Part shown: positions 44,315-56,557 of the stretch, piece after piece | How positions within the stretch are numbered: the stretch's first letter is position 1 | Layout: each line of letters starts with the position of its first letter | Assembly: GCA_027623995.1 (NCBI GenBank) | Contig: JAQBUF010000003.1 | Span: 21,951-85,950 of the forward strand | DNA from: Nitrospirota bacterium | GTDB taxonomy: Bacteria; Nitrospirota; Nitrospiria; Nitrospirales; UBA8639 | DNA length: 64,000 nucleotides | Direction: 5' to 3' | Position numbers and translations under genes: made by a program | The notes under the pieces: generated by a model | What the model was told of the DNA's origin: nothing | Databases searched by the model: none | Seen by the model: only the letters and a program-made list of their open reading frames with translations

Positions 44315-44659
44315 TTAAGAACCATTGTTTGAGGCCACTACAATAGTGACATGACTCGTTCTCTTATGAATTGGATTCGCCCGACCCATGGCCCTGGGCT
44401 GAGATCGCTTCAAAACTGGCCCACCATCAACATATGCTCGAACAATTTTTAAAGATTCGGGATCGCCCAACTCTTTTTGCCCAGCATTGGTTACTGCCGA
44501 CTGCAGGAGCTTTTCCAAAATAGGAGCCGATGCCTTCGGAAGATACTTGAGAACTGATAACGCATCAGATACACCACGGCCTCGGATCAAATCAATGACC
44601 AGCCGCATTTTCCTTGGAGCCATTCGAACAAAACGTAGGACTGCACTCGCTTCCGCCAT
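44315..44659 (-). CDS. rplV: 50S ribosomal protein L22
   Basis: 114 residues; its beta-hairpin lines the exit tunnel (DGGPVLKRSQPRAMGRANPIHKRTSHVTIVV). It starts MAEASAVLRFVRMAPRKMRLV. It lies 17 nt after rpsS. Confidence 0.97.
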   Translation of the reverse strand: MAEASAVLRFVRMAPRKMRLVIDLIRGRGVSDALSVLKYLPKASAPILEKLLQSAVTNAGQKELGDPESLKIVRAYVDGGPVLKRSQPRAMGRANPIHKRTSHVTIVVASNNGS

Positions 44660-44676
44660 AAACCGTTCCCCTCTCC

Positions 44677-44964
44677 CTACTTTAACGCAACAGCCTTCTC
44701 AGACCTTGCAGCCCCATGCCCCTTAAAGAATCGCGTTGGCGAAAACTCACCAAGTTTATGACCGACCATATTATCAGCGACATAAACCGGAATAAATTTC
44801 TTTCCATTATGGACAGCAAAGGTATGGCCGATCATGTCAGGAATAACTGTAGAACGACGAGACCAAGTTTTAATCAACTTGTTCTCACGATTCTCATTCA
44901 TTCTTTCGACCTTTTTTAAAATATGGTCGTCTACGAATGGACCCTTTTTAACTGAACGAGGCAT
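44677..44964 (-). CDS. rpsS: 30S ribosomal protein S19
   Basis: 95 residues; head protein near the A-site. The signature [16 protein letters not shown] and [25 protein letters not shown] are intact. It lies 18 nt after rplB. Confidence 0.98.
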   Translation of the reverse strand: MPRSVKKGPFVDDHILKKVERMNENRENKLIKTWSRRSTVIPDMIGHTFAVHNGKKFIPVYVADNMVGHKLGEFSPTRFFKGHGAARSEKAVALK

Positions 44965-44982
44965 AAAGAACTCCGCGCGGGA

Positions 44983-45813
44983 TTATTTTTTCCGCCGTGA
45001 AATAATAAATTTAGATGAGGCCTTTTTCTTTTTTCTAGTTTTAAAGCCCTTTGTTGGGAGACCCCAAGGTGAAACTGGATGCGGATTACCCTGACCTGAC
45101 TTTCCTTCACCACCACCATGAGGATGATCAACAGGATTCATCACCACGCCTCGAACATGCGGCATTCTTCCTAACCACCGAGATCGTCCCGCTTTCCCGA
45201 TAGTGATGTTTTCATGATCCAAATTTCCAACTTGACCAACTGTAGCCATACACACACCTAAGATTTTTCGCATTTCCCCGGAAGTCAGCCTGACCTGAAC
45301 ATAATGTCCATCACGCCCCATCACCTGCGCTGAAGCACCGGCGCTTCGTGCAAGTTGACCGCCCTTGCCAGGTTTAAGCTCAATATTATGAATAGTGGAT
45401 CCCAATGGCATCGCAGCCAATGGAAGAGAATTCCCAGGTCGAATATCGGCACCAGTTCCAGACTGCACCATTGCACCCACCTCCAAACCGACTGGAGCGA
45501 GAATGTATCTTTTCTCTCCGTCAACATAATGAAGCAGGGCAATTCTTGCCGACCGATTGGGATCATATTCAATACGAGCCACTTTTGCCGGTATATCAAA
45601 TTTATTTCTCTTGAAATCTATTTGTCGATATTGGCGTTTATGGCCACCACCACGAAACCGACTCGTGATTCGCCCCTGATTATTACGCCCACCAGTTTGG
45701 CTATGTTTTTTTATCAGTTGCTTCTCAGGACGCTCAGTCGAAAGCCTTTCGCCAACAATCGCGGTCATCCCGCGGCGGCCCGGTGAAGTCGGTTTGTAAG
45801 GTTTTACTGCCAT
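44983..45813 (-). CDS. rplB: 50S ribosomal protein L2
   Basis: 276 residues; required for subunit association and peptidyl transfer. The catalytically important His lies in [21 protein letters not shown]. The N-terminus [15 protein letters not shown] and the Lys-rich tail [18 protein letters not shown] are typical. A 55-nt spacer separates it from rplW. Confidence 0.98.
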   Translation of the reverse strand: MAVKPYKPTSPGRRGMTAIVGERLSTERPEKQLIKKHSQTGGRNNQGRITSRFRGGGHKRQYRQIDFKRNKFDIPAKVARIEYDPNRSARIALLHYVDGEKRYILAPVGLEVGAMVQSGTGADIRPGNSLPLAAMPLGSTIHNIELKPGKGGQLARSAGASAQVMGRDGHYVQVRLTSGEMRKILGVCMATVGQVGNLDHENITIGKAGRSRWLGRMPHVRGVVMNPVDHPHGGGEGKSGQGNPHPVSPWGLPTKGFKTRKKKKASSKFIISRRKK

Positions 45814-45868
45814 ATTCTTCCCACTTTCCTAATTACGATTTCGCTGAACACCAAGATCACTAAACATT

Positions 45869-46168
45869 CTACGCACTTTCGTAGAGTTCAAGCTTCTCAC
45901 CCTCTCGAAGGGTCACAATCGCCTTCTTCCAATCTGCACGCTTTCCAACAAAACGGCCCTGTCGTTTAGTTTTTCCCATGACATTCATCACATTGACAGC
46001 CTTCACCTTTACTTTTAATGCGGACTCGACGGCAAGGCGAATTTCTACACGTGTGGCGTTTTTTCTTACGACGAAAGCCACACGATTTGCTTGGTCTTGA
46101 AGTCCGGTAATTTTTTCAGTCAATAACGGCTTAATCAATACATCAAAAGGATCACGATTCATGCCCAC
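45869..46168 (-). CDS. rplW: 50S ribosomal protein L23
   Basis: 99 residues; the docking site for trigger factor and SRP at the exit tunnel. IKPLLTEKITGLQDQANRVAFVVRKNATRVEIRLAVE matches the family. The start overlaps rplD by 10 nt. Confidence 0.97.
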   Translation of the reverse strand: MGMNRDPFDVLIKPLLTEKITGLQDQANRVAFVVRKNATRVEIRLAVESALKVKVKAVNVMNVMGKTKRQGRFVGKRADWKKAIVTLREGEKLELYESA

Positions 46169-46782
46169 AACTCCTGAACTTTCTCCAACTGGTCTTTCAA
46201 AATAACCAGTGATTCATAACGGATAATATCGTAGACATTAAGTTCCCCAGGATGGACCACCTTAACCTTTTTTAAATTACGGGCCGCTCGAAGTAGGCCG
46301 ACATTTCCTTCACCCACTACTAATAACACTGAACGATGCACCCCAAAATTAATTAACGCAGCAGATAGCAACTTGGTCTTTGGCTCAGGGAGAGGCAATG
46401 AAGAGAGAATAGACAATTCACCCTCAGCTTGTTTTGAAGAAAGGGCACATTGCATGGCTCCACGATACATCTTCTTAGGGATAGAAAAATCATAGCTTCG
46501 TGGACGAGGACCAAAAACAATTCCACCGTGCCGCCAAATAGGAGACCGGTTCGAACCGGCACGGGCTCGGCCAGTATGCTTTTGCTTCCACGGTTTTTTC
46601 CCAGTCCCACTAACCTCGCCACGACTTTTTGTACTTGCCGTACCCTGACGCATGGAGGCTCGCTGCATGACTACGGCCGTATGCACCAACGACTCCTTCA
46701 AAGGGACCCCAAAAATCTCATCATTTAATTCGATTGAACCAACTGACTTCTTTGCTGTATCCACAACGTTAATGGTAGCCAT
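46159..46782 (-). CDS. rplD: 50S ribosomal protein L4
   Basis: 207 residues. The extended tunnel loop is recognisable (KSRGEVSGTGKKPWKQKHTGRARAGSNRSPIWRHGG), followed by the globular domain. In enterobacteria L4 autoregulates the S10 operon; no leader equivalent can be recognised here. It starts 5 nt after rplC ends. Confidence 0.98.
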   Translation of the reverse strand: MATINVVDTAKKSVGSIELNDEIFGVPLKESLVHTAVVMQRASMRQGTASTKSRGEVSGTGKKPWKQKHTGRARAGSNRSPIWRHGGIVFGPRPRSYDFSIPKKMYRGAMQCALSSKQAEGELSILSSLPLPEPKTKLLSAALINFGVHRSVLLVVGEGNVGLLRAARNLKKVKVVHPGELNVYDIIRYESLVILKDQLEKVQELWA

Positions 46783-46787
46783 AAATA

Positions 46788-47414
46788 TTACTTCTTTTGC
46801 ACCTTTTGAATAACAACATAACCACCGGTTGGACCAGGAACCGCCCCTAATATAAGCAAGAGGTTTTCCTCGGCACGAACCTCAATAATTTTCAACCCAC
46901 GAACGGTGACCTGCTCCGCACCCATATGTCCAGGTAACTTTTTTCCCTTCCAGACCCTTGATGGATACGAACTTGCCCCCATTGAACCTGGGGCACGATG
47001 AAACATGGAACCATGCGTAGCTGGACCACCACTAAAGTTATGACGTTTCATTACCCCCTGAAAACCCTTCCCCTTTGAAATACCCTGAACATCAACCTTT
47101 TCACCACTCTCGAAAAGATCTACCGAAACGGTATCCCCAAGCTGACGCTCCCATGGTCCACGAAATTCTTTCAGCGTACGCCACAATTTTTTACTACCAG
47201 AAGACCGAAGATGTCCGATTTCCGCTTTCGACAATTTCTGTTCCTCAACAGTTCGAAAGCCTAATTGGATAGCCTGATATCCATCACGCTTCAAGGTCTT
47301 TACTGCCGTGACATCACAGGGACCCGCTTCAATCACTGTCACTGGACGCAGACGACGGTTCGCATCGTACACTTGCGTCATTCCCAATTTTTTTCCCAAC
47401 AAGCCACTACCCAT
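46788..47414 (-). CDS. rplC: 50S ribosomal protein L3
   Basis: 208 residues; its long central loop reaches towards the peptidyl-transferase centre (GKGFQGVMKRHNFSGGPATHGSMFHRAPGSMG). It starts GLLGKKLGMTQVYD. It follows rpsJ by 44 nt. Confidence 0.98.
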   Translation of the reverse strand: MGSGLLGKKLGMTQVYDANRRLRPVTVIEAGPCDVTAVKTLKRDGYQAIQLGFRTVEEQKLSKAEIGHLRSSGSKKLWRTLKEFRGPWERQLGDTVSVDLFESGEKVDVQGISKGKGFQGVMKRHNFSGGPATHGSMFHRAPGSMGASSYPSRVWKGKKLPGHMGAEQVTVRGLKIIEVRAEENLLLILGAVPGPTGGYVVIQKVQKK

Positions 47415-47458
47415 TCAAAAGACCCTCACCCAATTCAAGATTAACCGAAAACATAGGG

Positions 47459-47773
47459 TTACAGTTTTATCTCTACATCGACTCCAGCTGCAAGACTCAA
47501 CTTCATGAGTGCATCCATAGTATCAGGAGTTGGTTCAAGAATATCTAGCAATCGCTTATGAGTCCGAATTTCAAACTGCTCACGAGACTTTTTATCCCCA
47601 TGAGTCGAGCGCTGAACCGTGAATTTCTCGATTCGAGTAGGAAGAGGCACTGGCCCAGCCACCCGCGCACCGGTCTGCTTTACAGTATCCACAATTTCCC
47701 TAGCAGACTGATCGAGGATCCGGTAATCAAAGCCCTTTAACCGGATACGAATTCTCTGATCTATACTAACCAC
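47459..47773 (-). CDS. rpsJ: 30S ribosomal protein S10
   Basis: 104 residues; also the NusE antitermination partner of Nus[41 protein letters not shown] is the canonical start. It comes 14 nt after tuf, so the str and S10 sets run together without a visible promoter. Confidence 0.98.
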   Translation of the reverse strand: MVSIDQRIRIRLKGFDYRILDQSAREIVDTVKQTGARVAGPVPLPTRIEKFTVQRSTHGDKKSREQFEIRTHKRLLDILEPTPDTMDALMKLSLAAGVDVEIKL

Positions 47774-47787
47774 GCGCCAGCCTCCTC

Positions 47788-48993
47788 TTACTCAACAATT
47801 TCAGTCACCACACCAGCACCCACGGTGCGCCCACCTTCCCGCACGGCGAACCGAAGCCCTTGCTCCATCGCAATCGGGGAGATCAACTCACAATTGAACG
47901 TCGTATTATCCCCCGGCATCACCATCTCCACCCCTTCCGACAACTGCACAATCCCCGTGACATCTGTCGTCCGAAAGTAAAACTGAGGTCGATAGCCATT
48001 AAAGAATGGGGTATGTCGCCCGCCCTCATCTTTGCCCAGCACGTACACTTCGGCCTTAAACTTCGTATGTGGCAGGATACTCTTTGGCTTTGCCAACACC
48101 ATCCCTCGCTCCACTTCGTCTTTCTTGGTCCCGCGCAACAGGGCCCCGATATTATCCCCCGCTTGGCCTTCATCCAACACCTTGCGGAACATCTCCACGC
48201 CCGTCACCGTCGTCACCCGCGTGTCCCCCAATCCCACAATTTCAATTTCATCCCCCACCTTGACCTGCCCGCGCTCCACGCGCCCCGTGACCACCGTCCC
48301 TCGACCACTGATGGTAAATACGTCTTCGATGGGCATCAGAAAGGGCTTATCAATGGCCCGCTCGGGTGTTGGGATGTAACTGTCCACCGCTTCCAGCAAC
48401 CGCAGTATCGAGGGCACCCCAATATCGCTCGTATCCCCTTCAATCGCCTTAATGGCGGAGCCCGTGACAATGGGCACATCATCCCCAGGGAACTGATACT
48501 TGGTGAGCAACTCGCGCACTTCGAGTTCGACCAACTCCAACAACTCAGGATCTTCCACTTTATCCGCTTTATTCAAGAAGACAACGATATAGGGCACGCC
48601 CACTTGTCGAGCTAACAGAATATGCTCACGGGTTTGCGGCATCGGACCATCAGCGGCAGAGACGACGAGGATCGCGCCATCCATTTGCGCAGCCCCGGTA
48701 ATCATATTCTTGACATAGTCCGCATGCCCCGGACAGTCCACATGCGCGTAATGCCGGTTGTCGCTCTCATATTCCACATGCGATATCGCAATGGTCAAAA
48801 TCTTGGTCGGATCACGGCGGCCCTGTGATTCACTGGCCTTGGCCACCTGGTCATAGGAAATATAATCCGCCATCCCTTTATCGTGCATCACTTTCGTGAG
48901 CGCCGAGGTTAACGTGGTCTTCCCATGATCCACATGCCCAATCGTCCCCACATTCAAATGCGGCTTCTTCCGATTAAATTTCGACTTCGCCAT
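47788..48993 (-). CDS. tuf: Elongation factor Tu (complete copy)
   Basis: 401 residues; delivers aminoacyl-tRNA to the ribosome. The G1 motif GHVDHGKTT, the [12 protein letters not shown] switch II and [11 protein letters not shown] (G4) are intact, followed by domains 2 and 3. The SD is strong (AAGGGAGGGG). Codon use is visibly richer in G/C at third positions than in fusA, rpsJ or rpsG beside it. Its last 69 coding bases are identical to the second tuf at the right edge, which points to gene conversion between the two copies. Confidence 0.98.
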   Translation of the reverse strand: MAKSKFNRKKPHLNVGTIGHVDHGKTTLTSALTKVMHDKGMADYISYDQVAKASESQGRRDPTKILTIAISHVEYESDNRHYAHVDCPGHADYVKNMITGAAQMDGAILVVSAADGPMPQTREHILLARQVGVPYIVVFLNKADKVEDPELLELVELEVRELLTKYQFPGDDVPIVTGSAIKAIEGDTSDIGVPSILRLLEAVDSYIPTPERAIDKPFLMPIEDVFTISGRGTVVTGRVERGQVKVGDEIEIVGLGDTRVTTVTGVEMFRKVLDEGQAGDNIGALLRGTKKDEVERGMVLAKPKSILPHTKFKAEVYVLGKDEGGRHTPFFNGYRPQFYFRTTDVTGIVQLSEGVEMVMPGDNTTFNCELISPIAMEQGLRFAVREGGRTVGAGVVTEIVE

Positions 48994-49037
48994 CTGCCCC
49001 TCCCTTTATGAATGCGACTCTTCTCAGGCAAAACCAC

Positions 49038-49067
49038 GAAAGAGCTATTAAATTTTAATACTCTTTC
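49038..49067 (-). other. Long palindrome in the fusA-tuf spacer
   Basis: On the minus strand GAAAGAG-TATTAAA-A-TTTAATA-G-CTCTTTC forms a 14-bp stem with a single-base centre and one bulged G. It lies between the fusA stop and the tuf SD. No U-tract follows on the tuf side. A processing site, mRNA stabiliser or partial terminator that lets tuf be expressed differently from fusA are all possible. Confidence 0.5.
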
Positions 49068-49093
49068 GATCGAAAATCCAAAACAACCAAGAC

Positions 49094-51175
49094 CTACTCG
49101 CCACGTTGCTTGCCAATAATTTGTTCGCTAATCGCTTTCGGAACTACTTCATACCGCTCAAATTCCATGGAATAGGTTGCTCGACCCTGAGTTTTAGACC
49201 GAAGCCCCGTAGAATATCCAAACATCTCACTCAGAGGAACCGCAGAATCCACCACCTGAGAACCAGCTCGGGTTGTCATCCCTCGAACCTTCCCTCTTCT
49301 TGAGCTCAAATCACCAATGACATCGCCCATAAATTCCTGAGGAACCAAAACTTCAACTTTCATAATGGGTTCAAGTATAGCAGGATCAGCTTTCCGACAG
49401 GCTTCCTCAAAAGCCATAGAGCCTGCGATCTTGAAGGCCATTTCATTAGAATCAACCTCATGAAAGGAGCCATCAAAAAGAGTGACACAAACATCACGCA
49501 TTGGATATCCAGCCAAGACCCCAGACTGCATTCTCTCCCTAACGCCCTTTTCTACTGCCGGAATATATTCCCTGGGTATTGTTCCACCTACGATTTTATT
49601 GACAAACTCAAGACCCACCCCAGCATCAGATGGCTCCACACTCAACTCCACATGCCCATACTGACCTCGACCACCAGACTGCTTAATATATTTCCCCTCA
49701 GCTTGACCCTTCCGACGAATGGTCTCGCGATAAGCCACTTCAGGCTTCCCCACATTTGCCTGAACTTTGAACTCTCGCACCAAACGATCAACAATAATTT
49801 CAAGATGCAACTCACCCATCCCAGAAATTATTGTCTGACCTGTCTCTGGATCACTTTTGACATGAAAAGACGGATCCTCTTGCGAAAGTTTCTCCAAAGA
49901 AAAACCAAGCTTCTCTAAATCTTGCTTGGTCTTTGGCTCAACAGCCATGGATATAACTGGCTCAGGAAATTTAATCACCTCCAGAAGAATTTGCTTCTTT
50001 TCGTCAGACAAAGTATCGCCAGTCCTTGCGCCCTTCATCCCCACCGCTGCCGCAATATCACCAGAATAAACAACACTGATATCTTCACGTTTATTCGCAT
50101 GCATCTTCAGCAGGCGACCAATCCTCTCCCGCCTACCCTGAGTCACATTGTAAACATAAGACCCAGTCTCTAACATTCCAGAGTACACTCGAAAATATGT
50201 CAGCTGCCCAGCAAAAGAATCCGTCATAATCTTAAAGGCCAGGGCAGAAAAAGGCTCCTCATCATTAGCCTTCCGATATAAAACATCCCCCGAAATTGGA
50301 TCTACCCCCCGAACCTCCGGAACATCCAAAGGCGACGGCAAAAGATCAATGACAGCATCCAACAAAGTCTGGACACCTTTATTCTTAAAAGCAGTTCCAC
50401 ACAATACAGGCGTCACCTTCAATTGGTTCGTACCTTTCCGAATGGCTCGCTTTATTTCATCCTCCCTTAAAGTCTCACCATTGAGGTAACGCTCAAGCAC
50501 AACCTCGTCAAATTCAGCCACAGCCTCCAGCATTTTCTCACGATACTCTTCAGCCAAAGGTAACAAATCGGGAGGGATCTCACCAACAACATATTCAGCC
50601 CCCAACGACTCGTCATTCCAAATAATTGCCTTCATTGCCACCAAGTCAATAACCCCAAGAAAATCCGCCTCCTTACCAATTGGCAGCTGGACAGGGATTG
50701 GGTTGGCCCCAAGGCGATCAATAATCGTTTGAATGCTATTAAAGAAATCAGCACCCATACGATCCATTTTATTTAAAAAGGCAATTCGAGGAACACTATA
50801 CTTATCCGCTTGCCGCCAAACCGTTTCAGACTGAGGCTCCACGCCCTGCACTGAATCAAATACTGCAACCGCCCCATCCAACACCCGAAGAGAACGCTCG
50901 ACTTCTACCGTAAAATCCACGTGCCCCGGTGTATCAATAATATTAATTCGATGGTCCTTCCAAAAACAGGTAGTTGCTGCAGAGGTAATAGTAATTCCGC
51001 GCTCCTGTTCCTGCTCCATCCAATCCATCGTAGCAGCACCATCATGCACCTCTCCGATTCGATGAGACACACCAGTATAAAACAAAATACGTTCAGTCGT
51101 AGTCGTTTTACCCGCATCAATATGCGCCATAATACCGATATTCCGAGTACGCTCTAATGGATAATCTCTTCCCAA
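49094..51175 (-). CDS. fusA: Elongation factor G
   Basis: About 693 residues; the translocase GTPase. G1 [35 protein letters not shown] and [12 protein letters not shown] are intact, and all five domains are covered. The ORF track begins at a TTG at 51214. I prefer the TTG at 51175, because GAGGGG lies 8 nt upstream and the resulting start ([14 protein letters not shown]) aligns with other EF-G proteins. A non-ATG start for such a highly expressed gene is notable. It follows rpsG by about 120 nt. Confidence 0.96.
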   Translation of the reverse strand: MGRDYPLERTRNIGIMAHIDAGKTTTTERILFYTGVSHRIGEVHDGAATMDWMEQEQERGITITSAATTCFWKDHRINIIDTPGHVDFTVEVERSLRVLDGAVAVFDSVQGVEPQSETVWRQADKYSVPRIAFLNKMDRMGADFFNSIQTIIDRLGANPIPVQLPIGKEADFLGVIDLVAMKAIIWNDESLGAEYVVGEIPPDLLPLAEEYREKMLEAVAEFDEVVLERYLNGETLREDEIKRAIRKGTNQLKVTPVLCGTAFKNKGVQTLLDAVIDLLPSPLDVPEVRGVDPISGDVLYRKANDEEPFSALAFKIMTDSFAGQLTYFRVYSGMLETGSYVYNVTQGRRERIGRLLKMHANKREDISVVYSGDIAAAVGMKGARTGDTLSDEKKQILLEVIKFPEPVISMAVEPKTKQDLEKLGFSLEKLSQEDPSFHVKSDPETGQTIISGMGELHLEIIVDRLVREFKVQANVGKPEVAYRETIRRKGQAEGKYIKQSGGRGQYGHVELSVEPSDAGVGLEFVNKIVGGTIPREYIPAVEKGVRERMQSGVLAGYPMRDVCVTLFDGSFHEVDSNEMAFKIAGSMAFEEACRKADPAILEPIMKVEVLVPQEFMGDVIGDLSSRRGKVRGMTTRAGSQVVDSAVPLSEMFGYSTGLRSKTQGRATYSMEFERYEVVPKAISEQIIGKQRGE

Positions 51176-51294
51176 ACCATTCACCCCTCGACACACGCAA
51201 TTAAGCACGGACAAAAAACTTAATATTCAATTTTTAAACTGGATGTACGCCAGAAAATTACTGGGCAGGCCAAATGCCAAAATTATCCCACAAA

Positions 51295-51765
51295 TTACCA
51301 ACGATAGTGAGCAAACGCTCGATTAGCTTCAGCCATTCGATGCGTTTCATCACGCTTCTTCACGGCAGCACCAGCACTATTCGCTGCATCCATAAGTTCA
51401 GCGGCCAACTTCTCTTCCATACTACGACCAGACCGAGAACGCGCACTCTGCTTAATCCAGCGAAAAGCTAAGGCCATCTGACGAACAGGCCGAATTTCAA
51501 CTGGAACCTGATAGGAAGCACCACCGACACGGCGAGACTTCACCTCAACCATCGGCTTCACATTACCAAGCGCAGCATGAAAAACTTTCAGCGGATCACC
51601 GCCAGATTTTGACTGAACCAAGTCAAGCGCCCCATAACATACCCCCTGAGCCGTGCTCTTCTTACCACGAGTCATAAGGATATTAATAAACTTACCCAAC
51701 AACTGGTCCTTAAATTTTGAATCCGGCGTCGAAATCCTATGCGGTGCGCTCTGTCCACGTGCCAT
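51295..51765 (-). CDS. rpsG: 30S ribosomal protein S7
   Basis: 156 residues; nucleates 30S head assembly and in E. coli represses the str operon. The [24 protein letters not shown] and [20 protein letters not shown] blocks are present. It follows rpsL by 61 nt. Confidence 0.98.
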   Translation of the reverse strand: MARGQSAPHRISTPDSKFKDQLLGKFINILMTRGKKSTAQGVCYGALDLVQSKSGGDPLKVFHAALGNVKPMVEVKSRRVGGASYQVPVEIRPVRQMALAFRWIKQSARSRSGRSMEEKLAAELMDAANSAGAAVKKRDETHRMAEANRAFAHYRW

Positions 51766-51826
51766 ATATTATTCGCCCAATCCCTTAAAAGTCATTCAAC
51801 ATAAAAAATCAATGCAACCAGGACAC

Positions 51827-52198
51827 CTACTTAGGCTTCTTTGCCCCATACTTAGATCGGCTCTGCTTTCGATTGGCCACGCCAACTGCATCCAACGCAC
51901 CACGAACAAGATGATACCGCACCCCAGGTAAATCCTTCACCCGACCACCACGCACAAGCACAATCGAATGTTCCTGAAGATTGTGGCCCACACCAGGAAT
52001 ATAAGTCGTCACCTCAACTCCAGTCGTCAAACGAACTCTAGCAACCTTACGCAGAGCAGAATTTGGCTTCTTTGGAGTAGTCGTATAAACCCTCAAGCAA
52101 ACACCACGTCTCTGAGGGCAATTATTTAACGCTGGACTCTTACTTTTAAACTTTGGTGGCTTTCGCCCTTTCCTGACCAACTGATTCACTGTAGGCAT
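51827..52198 (-). CDS. rpsL: 30S ribosomal protein S12
   Basis: 123 residues; decoding-centre protein. The loops [19 protein letters not shown] and [17 protein letters not shown], where streptomycin-resistance changes occur in other bacteria, show the usual sensitive-type Lys residues. First gene of the str set, with its own promoter candidate upstream. Confidence 0.98.
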   Translation of the reverse strand: MPTVNQLVRKGRKPPKFKSKSPALNNCPQRRGVCLRVYTTTPKKPNSALRKVARVRLTTGVEVTTYIPGVGHNLQEHSIVLVRGGRVKDLPGVRYHLVRGALDAVGVANRKQSRSKYGAKKPK

Positions 52199-52266
52199 GA
52201 AAAATTAACCTTTAATAACTTACATGTTCAGAGTTTACTTGCACATACGTATAGGGCAACCGGCGG

Positions 52267-52296
52267 ATTGTAATTCATCGGCCTCCCCACTGTCAA
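52267..52296 (-). promoter_or_regulatory. Sigma-70-type promoter for the str genes
   Basis: In the rpoC-rpsL gap the minus strand reads TTGACA, 18 nt, TACAAT. The -35 is perfect and the -10 matches 5 of 6. The start site would be near 52260, giving a leader of about 60 nt to rpsL. Confidence 0.6.
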
Positions 52297-52322
52297 TAGA
52301 AAAACAGCATATTCTCAAACAT

Positions 52323-55300
52323 TTATGTTGATTGAGGCTGTAATTCTTTTCCACCTTCTAGCAATGCTTTTGCAGCGACGTTTTCCACCTCTGTTTCAAT
52401 AAGAGTTTCAACAGGTCGTGGGACAAACGTCTCTCGATACAAGGAAAATCCAGTTCCCGCAGGTATCAATCGTCCTACAATCACATTTTCCTTCAAACCA
52501 CGAAGATCATCGATACGACCATTAATCGCCGCCTCGGTGAGCACCCTAGTTGTTTCCTGGAAGGAGGCACCAGAGATAAAGCTATCCGTGCTTAAGGATG
52601 CCTTGGTTATTCCCAACAAAACAGGCTTGCCAATTGCCGGCTGGCCACCTTCAGCAAGTACTCTTTGATTTTCATCCATAAAGTCAAAACGGCCGACCTG
52701 GGCTTCTGGCAAGAAAATCGTATCCCCAGGATCTTCAATCCTAACCTTCTTCAACATTTGCCTGGCAATGATTTCAATGTGCTTATCATTGATGGAAACA
52801 CCCTGGAGTCGATAGACTTCCTGGACTTGATTGACCAAGTAGCGCTGCAATTCACGAGGGCCCAGCACGGCAAGAATATCATGGGGATTTGCAGAGCCAT
52901 CCATTAACGGTTCGCCCGCACGCACCCAATCCCCCTCATGCACATTGACATGTTTTCCTCTTGGGATAAAGTATTCCTTAACATCCCCCATTTTATTGTC
53001 AACGGTGACCTTCCGAAGGCCTTTCACGAACCCACCAAATGCGACTTCCCCGTCGATTTCACTAATCACCGCTTGTTCTTTTGGCTTTCTGGCCTCAAAG
53101 AGTTCAGCAACGCGAGGCAGACCACCTGTAATATCTTTCGTCTTCGTGGTTTCTCTTGGAATCTTAGCCAGCACATCTCCAGGATGCACCAGAGCTCCTT
53201 TTTCCACAAAAATATGCGCACCAACTGGGAGAAGATATCTTGCAGACGATCCAGCAGATGGCAACTTGGCTGTCTTGCCTGATTCATCTTTCAATGAAAT
53301 ACGTGGCCTGAGGTTTGTCCCCGCCTGTTCAATAACCACCTTGCGTGAAAGCCCGGTGATTTCATCGACTTCTTCTTTCATCGTGATACCCTCGGTGATA
53401 TCACCATAGGCAATCTTCCCACCGACTTCAGTCAGAATGGTAAGGGTATACGGATCCCATTCAACAAGCTTCCGCCCGACCGTGACACGGTCACCGTCTT
53501 TCACTTTAATTTTGGCACCGTAGACGACCGGATATTTTTCCCGTTCACGCCCAGAATCGTCATATACAGCAATTTTAGCATTCCGGTTCATGACCACCCA
53601 CTCACCATGCTTATTTTTTACGGCTATCTGATCGCTATGGAAATCTATGTTTTTCTTGGCGTCAAAACTTAAATACTTCAGCACACCATCATGTCTTGAT
53701 TCCACCACACTCTGCTCCACGACTTTACTCGCAGTACCACCAATATGAAAGGTTCTCATGGTCAACTGCGTACCTGGCTCCCCAATTGATTGGGCAGCAA
53801 TAACCCCAACAGGCTCGCCTAACTCAACGAGTCGCCCACGCGAAAGATCACGACCATAACATCTTATACAAACACCCCAACGAGCCTGACAGGTTAAGAC
53901 AGACCGGATCTTAATATGATCAATGCCGGACTCCACGACGGCCTTCACTCGATTTTCATCAAGTTCCTGATTCCCTTTCACTACCACCTCATTAGTGACG
54001 GGATCGAGAATATCACCGGCAGCCAGTCGCCCTAAAATCCGCTCTTCTAAAGGTTCAATGATTTCTCCACCTTCGACTAAGGCAGACACATCAATTCCGT
54101 CTGTCGTCAAGCAATCCTCTATACTCACAATGACATCTTGTGCAATATCCACTAGGCGCCTGGTCAAATACCCTGAGTTCGCGGTTTTTAAAGCGGTATC
54201 AGCCAATCCTTTTCTGGCACCATGTGTGGAAATGAAGTACTGCAACACGGTCAACCCTTCACGGAAATTTGCCGTGATCGGCGTTTCAATAATTTCACCT
54301 GACGGTTTAGCCATCAGTCCACGCATCCCTCCAAGCTGACGAATTTGCTGAGAACTTCCTCGAGCGCCTGAGTCCGCCATCATGAAAATCGGATTGAGAG
54401 TATCCTCAGGTCCTTGGCCACCGCCCGCACGAATTTCACTCATCATCTCATTCGCCACCTGCTCACTCACATGTGCCCAAATATCGATGACCTTGTTATA
54501 TCGTTCGCCGTTGGTGATCAACCCTTCATTGTATTGCACCTCAACCTCACCCACGGCTTTCTTGGCACCTTCGATTAAGACTCCCTTTTTTGTGGGAATG
54601 TGCATATTATCGATGCAAATTGAAATGCCAGCTTTCGTGGCATAGGAGAACCCAATATCCTTGAGTTTATCCAACATGATGACTGTTTCATGAAGACCTG
54701 CCTTACGATAGACAGAATCAATGAGTTTCGTCATTTCTTTTTTTGTCATGACTTGATTGACGTGAGAAAAATCAACAGTGGCAGGAAGAATTTCTCCAAA
54801 AATTACTCTTCCAACCGTTGTATCGACTAACTCCCCTTTGATTCTGACCTTGACCCTTGCCTGCTCATCGAGTTCCCCCGCATCGTAGGCAATTCGCACC
54901 TCTTCATGAGAATACAGAATTTTCCCTTCACCTTTGGCCCCGTCATGCACTTGCGTTAACCAATAACATCCCAACACCATATCCTGGGAAGGAATGGCCA
55001 ACGGCCGACCATTAGCCGGAGACAATATGTTATTAATGGCCATCATCAAGACACGCACCTCAATTTGAGCCTCAACAGAAAGCGGTAAATGAACGGCCAT
55101 TTGATCACCGTCAAAGTCAGCATTGAATGCTGCACAGACCAGTGGATGCAGGCGAATGGCTTTTCCTTCCACCAACACAGGATCAAAGGCTTGCATACCT
55201 AACCGATGAAGCGTTGGGGCACGATTCAGGATCACTGGATGTTCACGAATGACCTCATCCAACACATCCCACACTTCTGGTCGTTCTTTTTCCACAAGAC

Positions 55301-56498
55301 GTTTTGCACTTTTAATGGTTGTCGCCGCACCACGCTCTTCTAACTTATGAAAGATGAAAGGCTTAAAGAGTTCAAGCGCCATCTTTTTCGGCAACCCACA
55401 TTGATTTAACTTCAGCTCTGGTCCCACAACGATGACAGACCGACCAGAATAATCGACGCGTTTTCCTAACAGATTTTGCCGGAATCGCCCCTGCTTACCT
55501 TTCAACATGTCACTCAAAGATTTCAGAGGGCGCTTATTGGCACCACGAATAGTTCTCCCACGTCGTCCATTATCAAACAGCGCATCCACAGCCTCTTGCA
55601 GCATTCTCATTTCATTGCGAATGATCACGCCTGGCGCCTTCAACTCCACCAATCGTTTCAACCGATTATTCCGATTGATGACGCGGCGATAGAGATCATT
55701 CAAATCTGAGGTCGCAAAACGTCCCCCATCTAACGGAACAAGAGGGCGCAACTCCGGTGGAAGGACCGGAATGACATCCATAATCATCCATTCAGGTTTA
55801 TTTCCAGATTTATGGAAAGCTTCAATGACCTTTAAACGCTTGGTAAGTTTTTTCGTATTTGCTGCAGAGGTCGTCGTCCTGACTTTTTCATGTCGTTCAT
55901 CCCATAGGGCCTGAATATCGACCAGCCGTAATAATTCACGAATGGCTTCAGCACCAATCCCGACACGAAATCCCTGAGAACCATATTCATCAAATAATTC
56001 TCGGTATCGCTCCTCTGTCAGAAGTTCCTTTTCCTTCAGGGGCGTATCGCCGGGATCCAAGACCACATAGGCTTCGAAGTACAGGATTTTCTCCAATTGC
56101 TTGAGACTCATATCCAACAGAATCCCAATCCGGCTTGGTACTCCCTTCAAAAACCAAATATGGGCAACTGAAGCGGCAAGCTCGATATGCCCCATACGCT
56201 CACGGCGGACCTTCGATTGAATGACCTCGACACCGCATTTATCACAGACAATACCGCGATGCTTCATCCGTTTATATTTACCGCAGTTGCATTCCCAATC
56301 TTTGGTTGGTCCGAAAATTTTGGCACAGAACAACCCATCTTTTTCAGGCTTAAAGGATCTGTAATTAATCGTCTCGGGTTTTTTGACCTCTCCATATGAC
56401 CACGAGCGAATTTTTTCTGGTGAAGCAATTCGAATACGCATCGCATCAAAGGACACGGCATCGCGTGGCTTTTCAAACAGCGCATAGATGCTTTCCAA
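52323..56498 (-). CDS. rpoC: DNA-directed RNA polymerase subunit beta'
   Basis: 1391 residues. The zinc-binding clamp motif [23 protein letters not shown] is near residue 70, the catalytic [12 protein letters not shown] near 460, the trigger-loop/bridge-helix region around [22 protein letters not shown] near 725, and the second zinc site ([19 protein letters not shown]) near 880. The start codon is TTG, supported by AGGAGGG 8 nt upstream. It lies 59 nt after rpoB. No large lineage insertions are evident from the length. Confidence 0.98.
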   Translation of the reverse strand: MESIYALFEKPRDAVSFDAMRIRIASPEKIRSWSYGEVKKPETINYRSFKPEKDGLFCAKIFGPTKDWECNCGKYKRMKHRGIVCDKCGVEVIQSKVRRERMGHIELAASVAHIWFLKGVPSRIGILLDMSLKQLEKILYFEAYVVLDPGDTPLKEKELLTEERYRELFDEYGSQGFRVGIGAEAIRELLRLVDIQALWDERHEKVRTTTSAANTKKLTKRLKVIEAFHKSGNKPEWMIMDVIPVLPPELRPLVPLDGGRFATSDLNDLYRRVINRNNRLKRLVELKAPGVIIRNEMRMLQEAVDALFDNGRRGRTIRGANKRPLKSLSDMLKGKQGRFRQNLLGKRVDYSGRSVIVVGPELKLNQCGLPKKMALELFKPFIFHKLEERGAATTIKSAKRLVEKERPEVWDVLDEVIREHPVILNRAPTLHRLGMQAFDPVLVEGKAIRLHPLVCAAFNADFDGDQMAVHLPLSVEAQIEVRVLMMAINNILSPANGRPLAIPSQDMVLGCYWLTQVHDGAKGEGKILYSHEEVRIAYDAGELDEQARVKVRIKGELVDTTVGRVIFGEILPATVDFSHVNQVMTKKEMTKLIDSVYRKAGLHETVIMLDKLKDIGFSYATKAGISICIDNMHIPTKKGVLIEGAKKAVGEVEVQYNEGLITNGERYNKVIDIWAHVSEQVANEMMSEIRAGGGQGPEDTLNPIFMMADSGARGSSQQIRQLGGMRGLMAKPSGEIIETPITANFREGLTVLQYFISTHGARKGLADTALKTANSGYLTRRLVDIAQDVIVSIEDCLTTDGIDVSALVEGGEIIEPLEERILGRLAAGDILDPVTNEVVVKGNQELDENRVKAVVESGIDHIKIRSVLTCQARWGVCIRCYGRDLSRGRLVELGEPVGVIAAQSIGEPGTQLTMRTFHIGGTASKVVEQSVVESRHDGVLKYLSFDAKKNIDFHSDQIAVKNKHGEWVVMNRNAKIAVYDDSGREREKYPVVYGAKIKVKDGDRVTVGRKLVEWDPYTLTILTEVGGKIAYGDITEGITMKEEVDEITGLSRKVVIEQAGTNLRPRISLKDESGKTAKLPSAGSSARYLLPVGAHIFVEKGALVHPGDVLAKIPRETTKTKDITGGLPRVAELFEARKPKEQAVISEIDGEVAFGGFVKGLRKVTVDNKMGDVKEYFIPRGKHVNVHEGDWVRAGEPLMDGSANPHDILAVLGPRELQRYLVNQVQEVYRLQGVSINDKHIEIIARQMLKKVRIEDPGDTIFLPEAQVGRFDFMDENQRVLAEGGQPAIGKPVLLGITKASLSTDSFISGASFQETTRVLTEAAINGRIDDLRGLKENVIVGRLIPAGTGFSLYRETFVPRPVETLIETEVENVAAKALLEGGKELQPQST

Positions 56499-56557
56499 AG
56501 TTCTACCCTCCTAGTTAAACACTCGTGAGAAAAACGATGTACACGAAGTGCACGAAT

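Noticed and set aside
47860-48615. 251-aa ORF on the + strand opposite tuf
   Set aside because: It is the reverse shadow of the GC-rich tuf gene; the translation is His/Pro/Arg-rich with no domain, and there is no SD.
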